This document shows positions 26,924 to 35,868 of a stretch of DNA of 64,000 bases, in pieces. Made by a program: the position numbers and the translations under genes. How positions within the stretch are numbered: position 1 is the first letter of the stretch; each line of letters begins with the position of its first letter. Under the pieces are notes generated by a model, which was not told the DNA's origin, did no database searches, and saw nothing but the letters and a program-made list of their open reading frames with translations. Origin of the DNA: Erythrobacteraceae bacterium E2-1 Yellow Sea (GTDB lineage: Bacteria > Pseudomonadota > Alphaproteobacteria > Sphingomonadales > Sphingomonadaceae); NCBI GenBank assembly GCA_014983025.1, contig JADCLP010000001.1, forward strand, positions 992,001 to 1,056,000, given 5' to 3'.

Positions 26924-27013
26924 AGGCTTAAGCCTCCCCCAAGGAAGGGGGAGAGGCGTAGGCGCTGGACTCGATCATAATCCGATGTAATTTCTCCCCT
27001 TCAGGGGGAATCG
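26924..27013 (+). promoter_or_regulatory. Putative RNA switch / attenuator in front of the first passenger gene
   Basis: Right after the transposase stop comes AGGCTTAAGCCT (26924-26935), then four mutually complementary runs: 1, TCCCCC (26935-26940); 2, GAAGGGGGAGA (26944-26954); 3, TCTCCCCTTC (26993-27002); 4, GGGGGA (27004-27009). Run 4 is the ribosome-binding site of the gene at 27014. Pairing 1:2 with 3:4 would hide the site; pairing 2:3 would free it. The 1:2 hairpin may also act as the transposase terminator. Structure inferred by eye. Confidence 0.4.
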
Positions 27014-27313
27014 ATGGCCATCCAAGACCGAGACACGGCGTTTAAGCAGTTCGACACAATGGGCGTAGATCACGTTCGTCTGCAATATGGCGGGCCACCA
27101 CCGGAAGGGGCCGGTGTAAACCTCAAAATGATCTATTCTTGGGCGAAGCAGTGGCTCGCTAAGTTCGACGAAGCCGAACGCCTCTCAGGCATCGAGGATA
27201 AGGAAGACGCTAAGCGCATTGCTCGCAGCGCAAAGAACGCCGCATGGATCGCCGCAATTGCGGCTACGATTGCTGCAATTGCCGCTGTTGTGGCCATAGT
27301 TACTTCCTCTTAG
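27014..27313 (+). CDS. IS passenger: small C-terminally anchored membrane protein
   Basis: A 99-aa protein of unknown function. The soluble N-terminal 45 residues are followed by an amphipathic helix rich in Glu/Lys/Arg (about 47-74) and a single membrane segment (about 76-97, alternating Ala and Ile). GGGGGAA before ATG 27014 is a strong ribosome-binding site, lying inside a hairpin. It lies within the IS1595 element and plays no evident part in transposition. Similar small helix-plus-anchor proteins are, from memory, seen as passengers in related elements. Confidence 0.75.
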   Translation: MAIQDRDTAFKQFDTMGVDHVRLQYGGPPPEGAGVNLKMIYSWAKQWLAKFDEAERLSGIEDKEDAKRIARSAKNAAWIAAIAATIAAIAAVVAIVTSS

Positions 27314-27422
27314 GTTTGCGCCGCCTCTGCTCACTATCCTGTTGCGGCATGTGCGGCTTCGGCGGTGTCTTCAGCATCCGCTTGAGCACTTCATCTTCTT
27401 TCTTTTGATCGGTTTTTGACAT
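27300..27422 (-). CDS. IS passenger: 40-aa basic protein with LKRMLKTPPKPH motif
   Basis: A small reading frame on the minus strand: ATG at 27422, TAA at 27300-27302, 40 codons. The product is very polar (start MSKTDQKKEDEVLKRML, then KTPPKPHMPQQDSEQ, then a basic RRRKPKRK end). The LKRMLxTPPKPH core is one I recall as recurring in short hypothetical proteins of proteobacteria, which supports a real gene. Its ATG overlaps the ATG of the divergent gene at 27421 by two bases, and its 3' end overlaps the last codons of the 99-aa gene. The function is unknown. Confidence 0.6.
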   Translation of the reverse strand: MSKTDQKKEDEVLKRMLKTPPKPHMPQQDSEQRRRKPKRK

Positions 27423-27963
27423 GGCAGGTTACTACGGTCTCTTTCTCGGCGAGGATGCGCCAGAACTGGCAAGGGCATTAGGCGACATGATCCTAGCATG
27501 GACTAATGCTGAAGAACGCCAGGCGTTCGCATTTGCTGCAATGTTAGACCTGAACCCTGATACCGCAATCGTCCTTTATCAGAAATTCTCAAACTTTCGC
27601 AGTCGTACCCAATCGCTCTACTCTCTGATTGACCTGCATCCTGATTACGAGCCCTGCCGGAAGCCAATCGAAAAAATCAGCGGCTTAAGCATGACACGCA
27701 ATCGCTATGTTCACTGCACCTATCTTCAGGACGAAGATAATCCGCAGGACATTCGCTCAGTCGATTACAGCCAGATCGAAAACACTCCCAAGCGAAGCCT
27801 GCCCGTCAAAGCGGCAGACATAAAGAACCACGCAAAGGCCGTTCTAATAAAAGCGGATGAGCTTAAAGACGCCCTGTGGGGAATACCTCAGTATAAAGTC
27901 TGGTTAGAAACCTATCTTCCAAATTGGATGCCAGACCAAGATCACCCAGACACTCAGCCATAA
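27421..27963 (+). CDS. IS passenger: alpha-helical protein with HEPN-like R-N-x3-H motif
   Basis: A 180-aa hypothetical protein. Its first 100 residues look all-helical (about 15-42, 46-72 and 77-92) and end in TRNRYVHCTYL, with Arg93-Asn94-x3-His98. That is the catalytic R-x4-6-H signature of HEPN ribonucleases placed at the end of the third helix, as in that fold. The remainder is a Lys-rich helix and a Trp-containing tail. HEPN assignment is a motif-level inference. An internal ATG at 27487 (MILAWTNAEE) has a better ribosome-binding site (AAGGGCATTAGG) and is an alternative start. Confidence 0.7.
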   Translation: MAGYYGLFLGEDAPELARALGDMILAWTNAEERQAFAFAAMLDLNPDTAIVLYQKFSNFRSRTQSLYSLIDLHPDYEPCRKPIEKISGLSMTRNRYVHCTYLQDEDNPQDIRSVDYSQIENTPKRSLPVKAADIKNHAKAVLIKADELKDALWGIPQYKVWLETYLPNWMPDQDHPDTQP

Positions 27964-28048
27964 CCTCGCGCCCCGCCTCTAATTGAGCGCGGGTGAGTAC
28001 CAGCCTGTCACGCACCGAATCACTACCACTTTCAGCCTGCTTTGTCAT
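27863..28048 (-). CDS. Possible small gene at the right end of the IS element
   Basis: A 61-codon frame starting inside the right inverted repeat and overlapping the 3' end of the HEPN-like gene on the opposite strand. The product is an acidic amphipathic helix-like sequence (RLVLTRAQLEAGREVMAE). No homology is recognised. Evidence is only an open frame with plausible codon use, so it may be spurious. Confidence 0.25.
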   Translation of the reverse strand: MTKQAESGSDSVRDRLVLTRAQLEAGREVMAECLGDLGLASNLEDRFLTRLYTEVFPTGRL

Positions 28049-28074
28049 GTATACTATTGCCTAAATTTTAGGCA
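28038..28074 (-). repeat. Right terminal inverted repeat of the IS1595 element
   Basis: Reverse complement reads TGCCTAAAATTTAGGCAAT then AGTATACATGACAAAGCA, matching the left end 25891-25926. The next base outside is 28075, 119 bases before the sigma-54-like promoter of glnB. Confidence 0.8.
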
Positions 28075-28175
28075 GCACCCGTCTGCCATTTGGGCAGCAA
28101 GCTGAAGCACGACATTTTCTTGCCAATATACGGCTTTTGGCGAATGGCTCTTGCGCCCGTGGTACGATGCTCTAA

Positions 28176-28640
<465 letters not shown>

Positions 28641-28694
28641 CGGGCATGAAACCCGAAAGACGCATTCCTCTCAACCTGCCCGCGAAAGACGGGC
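28641..28694 (+). other. Two small hairpins between glnB and glnA
   Basis: CGGG-CATGAAA-CCCG (28641-28655) starts directly after the glnB stop, and GCCCG-CGAAAGA-CGGGC (28678-28694) follows. Both have short 4-5 bp GC stems. They could mark a processing or second-promoter region for glnA. No T tract, so full termination is unlikely. Confidence 0.4.
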
Positions 28695-28730
28695 ATCAAG
28701 ATACAGACTAAAGCTGGAGGCTGATTTACA

Positions 28731-30140
28731 ATGAGCAAGGCGAAAGACGTCCTTAAACTTATCAAGGACCAGGAAATCGAGTGGGTCGATCTCCGCTTCA
28801 CCGATCCCCGCGGCAAATGGCAGCACCTGCAGATGTGCGCCGGTGCCATGGGCGAAGACGAGCTGGAAGATGGCCTGATGTTCGACGGTTCGTCGATCGA
28901 AGGCTGGAAGGCGATCAACGAATCCGACATGATCCTGAAGCCGGATCTTGATGCGGTCTATCCCGACCCCTTCTCTGCCACGCCCATGCTGGCAGTGGTC
29001 TGCGACATCGTGGAACCTTCCGATGGCCAGCTCTATTCGCGTGATCCGCGTTCGACTGCCAAGCGCGCAGAAGCCTATCTGAAGACGACCGGCATCGGTG
29101 ACACCGTCTATGTCGGGCCGGAACCTGAATTCTTCATGTTCGACGATGTGCGTTTTGAAGATGGCTATGCCGGTTCAGGCTATGCGATTGACGATATCGA
29201 ACTGCCGACCAATACCGGCAAGGAATATGAAAGCGGCAATCTGGGCCATCGTCCGCGCGCCAAGGGTGGTTACTTCCCCGTGCCGCCGGTCGACAGCTGC
29301 ATGGACATCCGCGCAGAAATGGTTTCGACCTGCCTTGAAATGGGCTTGCCCATGGACAAGCATCACCACGAAGTGGCAGCTGCACAGCACGAACTGGGCA
29401 TCACCTTTGGTGAACTGGTGACCACGGCTGACCGCATCCAGGTTTACAAATATGTCGTGCAGCAGGTTGCCCATGCCTATGGCAAGACCGCAACCTTCAT
29501 GCCCAAGCCGATCAAGGCTGATAACGGTTCGGGCATGCACACCCACATGTCGATCTGGAAAGATGGCAAGAACACCTTCGCGGGCAATGGCTATGCTGGC
29601 CTGTCGGAAACCTGCCTTTACTACATCGGCGGTGTGATCAAGCACGCCAAGGCAATCAACGCTTTCTCCAACCCGACCACCAACAGCTACAAGCGTCTGG
29701 TGCCGGGCTTCGAAGCGCCTGTGCTGCTGGCCTATTCGGCCCGCAACCGTTCGGCTTCCTGCCGCATCCCTTACGGTGCGGGCGACAAGGCGAAGCGCGT
29801 TGAATTCCGCTTCCCCGATCCGCTGGCCAACCCCTATCTGTCGGCAGCAGCCCTGCTGATGGCCGGTATCGACGGTATCCAGAACAAGATCCATCCGGGC
29901 GAAGCCATGGACAAGAACCTGTATGATCTGCCGCCGGCAGAACTGGCAGAAGTTCCGACCGTGTGCGGCAGCTTGCGTGAAGCTCTGGAAGCTCTGGAAG
30001 CCGACCACGAGTTCCTGCTCAAGGGCGGCGTGTTCTCGAAAGACCAGATCGACGCCTATGCCGAGCTGAAGTGGGAAGAAGTCAGCCGTTGGGAAACCAC
30101 GCCCAGCCCTGTTGAATACGATATGTATTACAGCGCGTGA
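28731..30140 (+). CDS. glnA: Glutamine synthetase type I
   Basis: Dodecameric enzyme that makes glutamine from glutamate, ammonia and ATP. The 469-aa protein has [18 protein letters not shown] in the beta-grasp domain, metal-site signatures [10 protein letters not shown] and [10 protein letters not shown], and the ATP-binding [10 protein letters not shown]. The adenylylation site is Tyr398 in KNLYDLPP, marking a GlnE-regulated GSI-beta enzyme. A GGAGG ribosome-binding site lies 11 bases before ATG. It is the second gene of the glnB-glnA operon and ends before a strong terminator. Confidence 0.98.
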   Translation: MSKAKDVLKLIKDQEIEWVDLRFTDPRGKWQHLQMCAGAMGEDELEDGLMFDGSSIEGWKAINESDMILKPDLDAVYPDPFSATPMLAVVCDIVEPSDGQLYSRDPRSTAKRAEAYLKTTGIGDTVYVGPEPEFFMFDDVRFEDGYAGSGYAIDDIELPTNTGKEYESGNLGHRPRAKGGYFPVPPVDSCMDIRAEMVSTCLEMGLPMDKHHHEVAAAQHELGITFGELVTTADRIQVYKYVVQQVAHAYGKTATFMPKPIKADNGSGMHTHMSIWKDGKNTFAGNGYAGLSETCLYYIGGVIKHAKAINAFSNPTTNSYKRLVPGFEAPVLLAYSARNRSASCRIPYGAGDKAKRVEFRFPDPLANPYLSAAALLMAGIDGIQNKIHPGEAMDKNLYDLPPAELAEVPTVCGSLREALEALEADHEFLLKGGVFSKDQIDAYAELKWEEVSRWETTPSPVEYDMYYSA

Positions 30141-30226
30141 TTTGATGGGAGCGAGTGGCCGGACGGCCTCTCGCCTCCTCGCTCATGCGGCCTTGCGGTC
30201 ACTTCGTGATCGATTGGGGATCAACG

Positions 30227-30258
30227 AAAAAGGCGCCCGGGAAACCGGGCGCCTTTTT
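30227..30258 (+). terminator. Strong intrinsic terminator of glnBA
   Basis: AAAAAGGCGCCCGG, loop GAAA, CCGGGCGCCTTTTT: a perfect GC stem capped by a GAAA tetraloop and followed by a T run. The flanking A run would also let it work on the opposite strand for the gene ending at 30319. Confidence 0.95.
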
Positions 30259-30318
30259 CTCTGTGTACGCTAACGGCTCAGTTGCGGACGTTGGCGGACA
30301 GGTGATAACTGGCTCTTC

Positions 30319-30879
30319 CTAACCGCCGAAATCAAGTATCGCCGTCACCACAACCTGAACTCTGTCTAATCTCTGTCCCGGACTATTTGCACGACTGACC
30401 GCCATAGAGAAATCAGGTTCCTCGCGGTTTCGATAGACGGTCGTTGTCATTTCGCCACGCGAGTCGTCCTCCAGCTTCTCCCAATGACTCCGGAACTCTT
30501 CCCCATTCAATACGGATTCCACGAGCGGTTGCAGATCGCTGCCACCGCCGCCAGTAATATGACACATCGGCACTTGGTCAGAGACGACTAAGATATAGCC
30601 TGCATCCTCTGTCGAATTGATGCGCCAGAAATAGTTTGCGACTCTCATTTCTCGTGGGGGTAGTGCCGCTTCGTTCACCGATTCCACCAACCCCATGCGG
30701 TTACCAAGGCCAACCGTTGACATGAATGGCTCTAAACCATCACCCCAACTTGCAGGATTAAGAACCCACTCTTCGCACCCACGTAATGCACCGGCAAATC
30801 CCTCCTCGAGTGCTGACTGAGCATGTGCGGGACTAGCTATCGCTAACCCTACAATCGCCACTCCTAACCGTTTAACCAT
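30319..30879 (-). CDS. Exported hypothetical protein
   Basis: A 186-aa protein with a typical signal peptide (MVKRLGVAIVGLAIASPAHA, cleaved before QSALEE). The mature part has two cysteines (in RGCEEWV and PMCHITG), a Gly-rich turn GGGGSD, and a C-terminal beta-rich stretch. No domain is recognised. Base composition looks less GC-rich than its neighbours, and no operon partner is adjacent. It lies in a patch between glnA and tamB together with an orphan lysozyme, which might be accessory DNA (inference). Confidence 0.7.
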   Translation of the reverse strand: MVKRLGVAIVGLAIASPAHAQSALEEGFAGALRGCEEWVLNPASWGDGLEPFMSTVGLGNRMGLVESVNEAALPPREMRVANYFWRINSTEDAGYILVVSDQVPMCHITGGGGSDLQPLVESVLNGEEFRSHWEKLEDDSRGEMTTTVYRNREEPDFSMAVSRANSPGQRLDRVQVVVTAILDFGG

Positions 30880-31060
30880 CAGGAATCCCTCTTGTAATCA
30901 CTCGATTGAGCTACACGAGGGAACGGCCGCTTCCCACCCTTTTTCAGGCATTCCTGGACAATAACCTTGCGGCTCTAAACAGCGACACAGCAAAGCATTT
31001 TCCTACCGCACGATTTTCTGCCTAATTCCCGCGCCTCTTTTTCACGAATGAGGTGCCCCG

Positions 31061-31690
31061 ATGAACAAACCCCTCCTCCACCGCAAATCCATCTTCGATT
31101 CCGTCCGCCGCATGATGGGCCGCGGGTTCAAACAGTCCGAAGTCGATGCACTGGATGCCGCCATCACTTGCGCGGAAAATATGGATCAAGACAGTGTTCC
31201 ATGTGTTCCATCGCGTAGGATTTCACCGGAAGGCATTGCCCTGATCAAACGGTTTGAAGGCTGTGCATCCTTGCGCCCCGATGGGCTGGTTGCCGCCTAT
31301 CCCGATCCCGCCACAGGCGGTGCACCCTGGACCATTGGCTGGGGTACGACAGGTGCCGAAATCGGCCCCGATACTCTATGGTCGCAGTCAGAATGCGATG
31401 CACGGCTGGAACGTGACCTTGCCCGTTACAGTGCACAAGTTGACCGAGCGATTGGCGATGCACCCACCAGCCAGCCACAATTCGATGCACTGGTCAGCTT
31501 CCATTACAACACCGGCGCCATCGCCCGCGCCACGCTGACAAAGCGGCACTGTATAGGCGATTTTGATGGGGCCACGCGTGAATTCCAGCGCTGGAACAAG
31601 GCCGCCGGGCAAGTGTTGAAGGGGTTGACCAATCGCCGCATGGCAGAAGCGCAGCTTTATGCCAGCTCCATACCCATTGCTGGTCAGTAA
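31061..31690 (+). CDS. Phage-type lysozyme (GH24 endolysin)
   Basis: A 209-aa muramidase. The GH24 core begins at SPEGIALIKRFEGC, with the catalytic Glu in RFEG. TIGWGTTG supplies the Asp/Thr site region in variant form, and FDALVSFHYNTG and NRRMAEAQLYA follow as in T4-like and P22-like lysozymes. The first 55 residues are a non-catalytic, partly basic extension without a signal peptide or anchor. No holin, spanin or other phage gene is nearby, so it is an orphan. Its last 7 bases overlap the convergent tamB gene. Confidence 0.88.
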   Translation: MNKPLLHRKSIFDSVRRMMGRGFKQSEVDALDAAITCAENMDQDSVPCVPSRRISPEGIALIKRFEGCASLRPDGLVAAYPDPATGGAPWTIGWGTTGAEIGPDTLWSQSECDARLERDLARYSAQVDRAIGDAPTSQPQFDALVSFHYNTGAIARATLTKRHCIGDFDGATREFQRWNKAAGQVLKGLTNRRMAEAQLYASSIPIAGQ

Positions 31691-34600
31691 TCCCTGCTCA
31701 CCTGAACCAGCACATTATTGCGACCGATGGTCGAAACGCTGCCCAGCAGCGCCAGCCAGCTGGTGATGCGATATTCCACCTGAGTGGCGCTGTATCCGCG
31801 CCCATCGGTTACCAGTTCGATATAGACGCGCTTGCCCAGATTCTTGCCCAGAGCCACGCCTGTTTCACGGCCCAGCGCGGGGTCAGCCGGGACGATGCGC
31901 AGCCGGTCCAGCCCGATCGCGCCGCGTAATTTATTGATCGGATCCATGCCCGATCCGCCGCGCAGGCTGGCCACCGCCGTGCCCAATTGCAGTGCATCGG
32001 TGGCCGAAAGTGTGGTGATCGAATCGCCAAACAGCAGGCGGGACAGGATTTCCTCTTCGGGCAGCGATGGATTGGAGGAGAAGGTGATTTCGGCGGCCTG
32101 CGCACTGCCGCGAACATTCACCGTCACCGCCAGATTGTCCCTGTTGGTTTCGGCCTGAATATCCAGCCGCGGATCAATTGGCACATTTTCGTCAAAGGCA
32201 ATCCGCCCTCGCGTAAGTGCAAAGCGTGTCCCGGCGAATTCGTAAAAGCCGCGCACAACCGTGGCCTCACCCCCGATACGCGGATCGCTGGTGGTCCCGC
32301 GTATGATCAGATCGGCACCCCATTCGCTGTCCAGCCCCATGCCATCAACATCGATCCGCGCAGCGCTCTTGGCATCGATCAGATAGCGCCAGGGCGCGCT
32401 GGCCACGCGGGCTGGAGCTGCATCAACTGTACGGTTGATTTCAGTGGTTGGGATATCGGGCAGCTCCATCACCTCTTCCGCCCGGCCCAATTGCCAACTA
32501 GCCCGGTCAATCCTGACCCGGCCAGCAATGGTGCCACCCCGGCCATCTGAAACAATGCGCAAGGGGCCAGTGACCGTGGCGCGAAATCCGCCCGTATTGA
32601 TCAGCCGCGCACGCTTGGCAGATGCCTTGATATCCATCTGCGGTCCGCGTCCCTGGCCGATATTGGCAAGGTCAATCATCCCGCTGCCCGTAACGGTTCC
32701 ATCATCCCGCGTCGTGCCGGTAAAACTGGCGATCTGCAGCCGCGACCCATCAAACCTGCCGCGCGCCCTGACCCCGCGTATATCGGTACCGGAAATGGCG
32801 CTCAGTACGCGCAGATTGTCACTGGTCAGCGAACCACGCACCTGCGGCTGCGCCAATGTTCCGCTGGCATCGGCAGCAATCGCAATGGGCCCGGTCAGGT
32901 CAAAACCCTCTATCGCGGCGAGACGATAAAGCGCCTCCAATGGGCCATCGTAACGCAATTGGCCGAACAGATTGCCACGCTGCAAACGTTCATACAGCGT
33001 GCCATCTGCAGGCAGATTGGTGATGCGTGCCTGGATACGTCCCAGTCTTGCACCATCTTCTTCCGCAACCGCACGGGCAGAAAAACTGTCGGCCGCAAGC
33101 TGTGCAACCAGTGAGAGATCAACCGGGCTGGAAGAAAGCACCTGTCCAGACCGGCTGAGACGGTTGATCTTGAGTTTTGCCGTGCCGCTGGGCTGGCGGC
33201 CTGCCGCCGCACTATACTCGACCGCACCTGATGCCGTACCGCCCAGCCCCAGGTCACCGGCAAACACATCCACCAATGACAGCGGCATGCGCGCCAGCTT
33301 CAGCTCCAATGACGTATCGCGGCCACCAAACTGGCCCGAAGCAATTGTTATTCCATCGCCATAGCTGACCTGTGCAGGCAACAGCTGCCAGCCGCCATCA
33401 TCCAGCCTCGTCAACACGGCACGGCGCGGCATAGCAATTGATCGTCCCGCAAAATTGCCCCGGGCAATTGTGGCGATCCTGCCTGGCGCAATATGGCTAT
33501 CCAGCTTCAGGTCAAAGCGTGATCCGCGCCGCCCAGTCATGGACAGGGCCACATCGCCGACACCATTTTTTATCTCAGCCCGCGCTGCCAAACGACCGGC
33601 AAACATCGGCCCCATGCGCCACCCCTGCCCGGTGGCCGATACGTCAATCTGGCTGGCATCCCCATCCAGCAAACCACTCGCCTGGATATCAGCGCGCGCG
33701 ATGGAAAGCGGTGTGGCCCCGCCAAATTCGGCATTATTGGCGGCCAGCGCCATATCAAAAGTTTGCCCCCGCGTATTGGGGACCAGCGAAACATGGCCAT
33801 CCAGCCCGCCACCATCCAGCTTGAGCACACCGCGAAGCCCTGCATCTTCTGCAGTAATCCGTCCGCTCACCTCTGTACGCCAGATGCGCAACTGCTGAAT
33901 GGAAATCACTGCATTGTCATTGGCGGGCAGCAGCAGGTGCAATGACCCGATAAAGGGGCCGAGTGTGGAACCACCACTTGCCTCAATCTGGAAGCCATCA
34001 TCGCGCGGGGAAAGGCCCAGTCGAACATCGCTGAGCCCGGCCGCAGGCAAAGGATTTTCAAGCAACAGCGCGACTTCAGGCCCATCGGCGCTGAGCGTGG
34101 CGTCGACATCAAAGGGGCCGTATTTTGCGTGGCTGCCCTGCCCAGTCACCAAAGTCCGTGCGCCCTCAACCCGCCCATCCAATGCGAGGGTCAAAAGATC
34201 CGATTCCAGGTTGACCTTGCGGAAGGAAAGCCCGCTTGCGCCCCCCATCGACAGATCGCCATTGAAGCGGACTGCATCACCCGCCAGCGTTCGCGCGGTG
34301 GTATTGGCGATCTGGCGCAGCTCTCCACCCACACCCGCACTAAGCGACCATGGATCACGTCCACCAATCTTCAGTTTTACCTGCGCGTCAGCATCCAGCA
34401 GCCCAAGTGCCTCCACCTTCAACCCGCGTGCACGCACCGGGCCGGCAAGGCCGAAAATTCCGGTGGAGCTATCCCCACGCAAGGCAAAGCGTGCTGAAAG
34501 ATCAGCAAAGTCCAGTCGCAGATCATCGCCCGATATTTGCCCATTCTGCCAGGTCAGTGTGCCGCGCAGGTTCCCCTGCCCCAGATGCGGATCGACTGCC

Positions 34601-35868
34601 GCAATACCGCTGCTAACCTTGCCTGACTTTAGAGCAATCGGCAGGCTTAAACGCCCATCAACAAGTCGCGCTGTCCCTGACTGGGCAACATCTTGAAGCA
34701 CCAGATCACCCGCTTTCACGCTGGAAGCAGCCATTTGATGCGCAATCGAAAGTTCGCGGAATTTTCCGTCCAGATCAGCCCGTATGCTGGCGCCATCCAG
34801 CACCAGCCCCGTGCCCAGCAATTGCGGGTCTTTAACTGCCAGATTCAATGCAAAATCATCAAAAGCATTATCGGCGAAATCAATTGCGCCCGTACCATCC
34901 GCATGGATGCCCGCGCCGCGCAAGGTAACATCACCGGAGAAAGTGCTGTTTTCCAGCCCGCCGAGAATGGAAAGTGATGTGGCGCTGCCCAGCGCCCGCC
35001 GTGCCATACCGGTGGTTACAGCGTCAGGAAAGACTTGCCCCAGCAAACCATATTGCCCGGCATGATTGGTCAGGCGAAAAGCAGCAAAGCGGTCATCACC
35101 GCGACGCACCACGGCATGACCCAGCCAATTGCTCCAGCTGCCTTCGCCCCTAATCCATGCGTGATAGCCGGCCTTGGCGCCAATAATGCTGGCCAGAACA
35201 CCGCCCTGCGGCGCATGGTAATCCAACGCCATATCAAACCTGTCGCCATCGGGCCGCGCATCGATCAGCAGCTTCACAACATCCGCCTTGCCCAACCTGC
35301 CATCTGCGCTCAGATAAAGTCGGCCACGCTTGATATTGGCCTGTGCCTCCAGATCCACACGCTGGGCATCTGCCGTTACCGCGCCGGGTGCAAGGGTGAG
35401 GTTTTCGATTCCCAAACGCCCCACGCGAATATCGAAATCGGGCAGTATCGGTGCATCGGGATCGCCCGGTAAAAGTTCAGGCAGACGCGTCATCTTGCCG
35501 CGCCGTGCGACCAGAGTGTTGATTTCCAGCCCGCGCTGGAACCATGCCAGCGGGTTCCAGTCCAGTTCAACCTCTGGCACGGTCAGAAACGGCCCCTTGG
35601 GGTCTGACACCACCACATCATGCAATAATGCCTTGCCGTATATATCGCCATCAATCCGGCCGACAGCGAAACGCAAGCCGGATGCTGGCGCAACCTTGGC
35701 AATCTCGTCTGCGACCAGGCGTTTGCCTATGGGTGTATTGATCAGCAGCGCCGCCAGCAGAACGGGCGCAACCAGTGCCGCCAGTATCCAGCCAAGCCGT
35801 TTGGCCCAGCGGCGTTTGCGGCGTAGTGGAGGTGTATCCTCGTCTGCGGGCAGGTCAGCCTGTTCCAT
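31684..35868 (-). CDS. tamB: Translocation and assembly module protein TamB
   Basis: A very large (1394-aa) inner-membrane-anchored AsmA-like protein that spans the periplasm to TamA; the family is implicated in outer-membrane protein assembly and phospholipid transport. One N-terminal membrane segment (about residues 25-45) precedes a long series of repeated beta-strand sequences. The C-terminal DUF490 domain is evident in GEATVVRGFYEFAGTRFALTRG, FDENVPIDPRLDIQAE and SSNPSLPEEEILSRLLFG. Its ATG shares a base with the tamA stop (TGATG), confirming a tamA-tamB operon. Confidence 0.93.
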   Translation of the reverse strand: MEQADLPADEDTPPLRRKRRWAKRLGWILAALVAPVLLAALLINTPIGKRLVADEIAKVAPASGLRFAVGRIDGDIYGKALLHDVVVSDPKGPFLTVPEVELDWNPLAWFQRGLEINTLVARRGKMTRLPELLPGDPDAPILPDFDIRVGRLGIENLTLAPGAVTADAQRVDLEAQANIKRGRLYLSADGRLGKADVVKLLIDARPDGDRFDMALDYHAPQGGVLASIIGAKAGYHAWIRGEGSWSNWLGHAVVRRGDDRFAAFRLTNHAGQYGLLGQVFPDAVTTGMARRALGSATSLSILGGLENSTFSGDVTLRGAGIHADGTGAIDFADNAFDDFALNLAVKDPQLLGTGLVLDGASIRADLDGKFRELSIAHQMAASSVKAGDLVLQDVAQSGTARLVDGRLSLPIALKSGKVSSGIAAVDPHLGQGNLRGTLTWQNGQISGDDLRLDFADLSARFALRGDSSTGIFGLAGPVRARGLKVEALGLLDADAQVKLKIGGRDPWSLSAGVGGELRQIANTTARTLAGDAVRFNGDLSMGGASGLSFRKVNLESDLLTLALDGRVEGARTLVTGQGSHAKYGPFDVDATLSADGPEVALLLENPLPAAGLSDVRLGLSPRDDGFQIEASGGSTLGPFIGSLHLLLPANDNAVISIQQLRIWRTEVSGRITAEDAGLRGVLKLDGGGLDGHVSLVPNTRGQTFDMALAANNAEFGGATPLSIARADIQASGLLDGDASQIDVSATGQGWRMGPMFAGRLAARAEIKNGVGDVALSMTGRRGSRFDLKLDSHIAPGRIATIARGNFAGRSIAMPRRAVLTRLDDGGWQLLPAQVSYGDGITIASGQFGGRDTSLELKLARMPLSLVDVFAGDLGLGGTASGAVEYSAAAGRQPSGTAKLKINRLSRSGQVLSSSPVDLSLVAQLAADSFSARAVAEEDGARLGRIQARITNLPADGTLYERLQRGNLFGQLRYDGPLEALYRLAAIEGFDLTGPIAIAADASGTLAQPQVRGSLTSDNLRVLSAISGTDIRGVRARGRFDGSRLQIASFTGTTRDDGTVTGSGMIDLANIGQGRGPQMDIKASAKRARLINTGGFRATVTGPLRIVSDGRGGTIAGRVRIDRASWQLGRAEEVMELPDIPTTEINRTVDAAPARVASAPWRYLIDAKSAARIDVDGMGLDSEWGADLIIRGTTSDPRIGGEATVVRGFYEFAGTRFALTRGRIAFDENVPIDPRLDIQAETNRDNLAVTVNVRGSAQAAEITFSSNPSLPEEEILSRLLFGDSITTLSATDALQLGTAVASLRGGSGMDPINKLRGAIGLDRLRIVPADPALGRETGVALGKNLGKRVYIELVTDGRGYSATQVEYRITSWLALLGSVSTIGRNNVLVQVSRDY

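Larger units (their letters stand above)
25891..28074 (+). mobile_element. IS1595-family insertion sequence with passenger genes
   Basis: About 2.18 kb bounded by imperfect inverted repeats (25891-25926 and 28038-28074). It contains an ISXO2-like transposase and, downstream, three or four small genes unrelated to transposition. The inner parts of the ends (GTATACTTGACAAAGCA and GTATACATGACAAAGCA when both are read inward) match at 16 of 17 positions. The outer parts (TTGCCTAAATTTT...GGCA) are nearly palindromic, so the exact boundary is ambiguous. No convincing 8-bp target duplication is visible. It is inserted between argC and the glnB promoter. IS1595 subgroups with passenger genes are known. 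Confidence 0.88.

Noticed and set aside
25875-28082. 8-bp target duplication flanking the IS element
   Set aside because: Sequences outside the two ends do not match at any boundary tried; the palindromic outer ends make the exact junction uncertain.
29175-30008. 277-codon minus-strand frame inside glnA
   Set aside because: Antisense to glnA; composition is explained by glnA codon bias.
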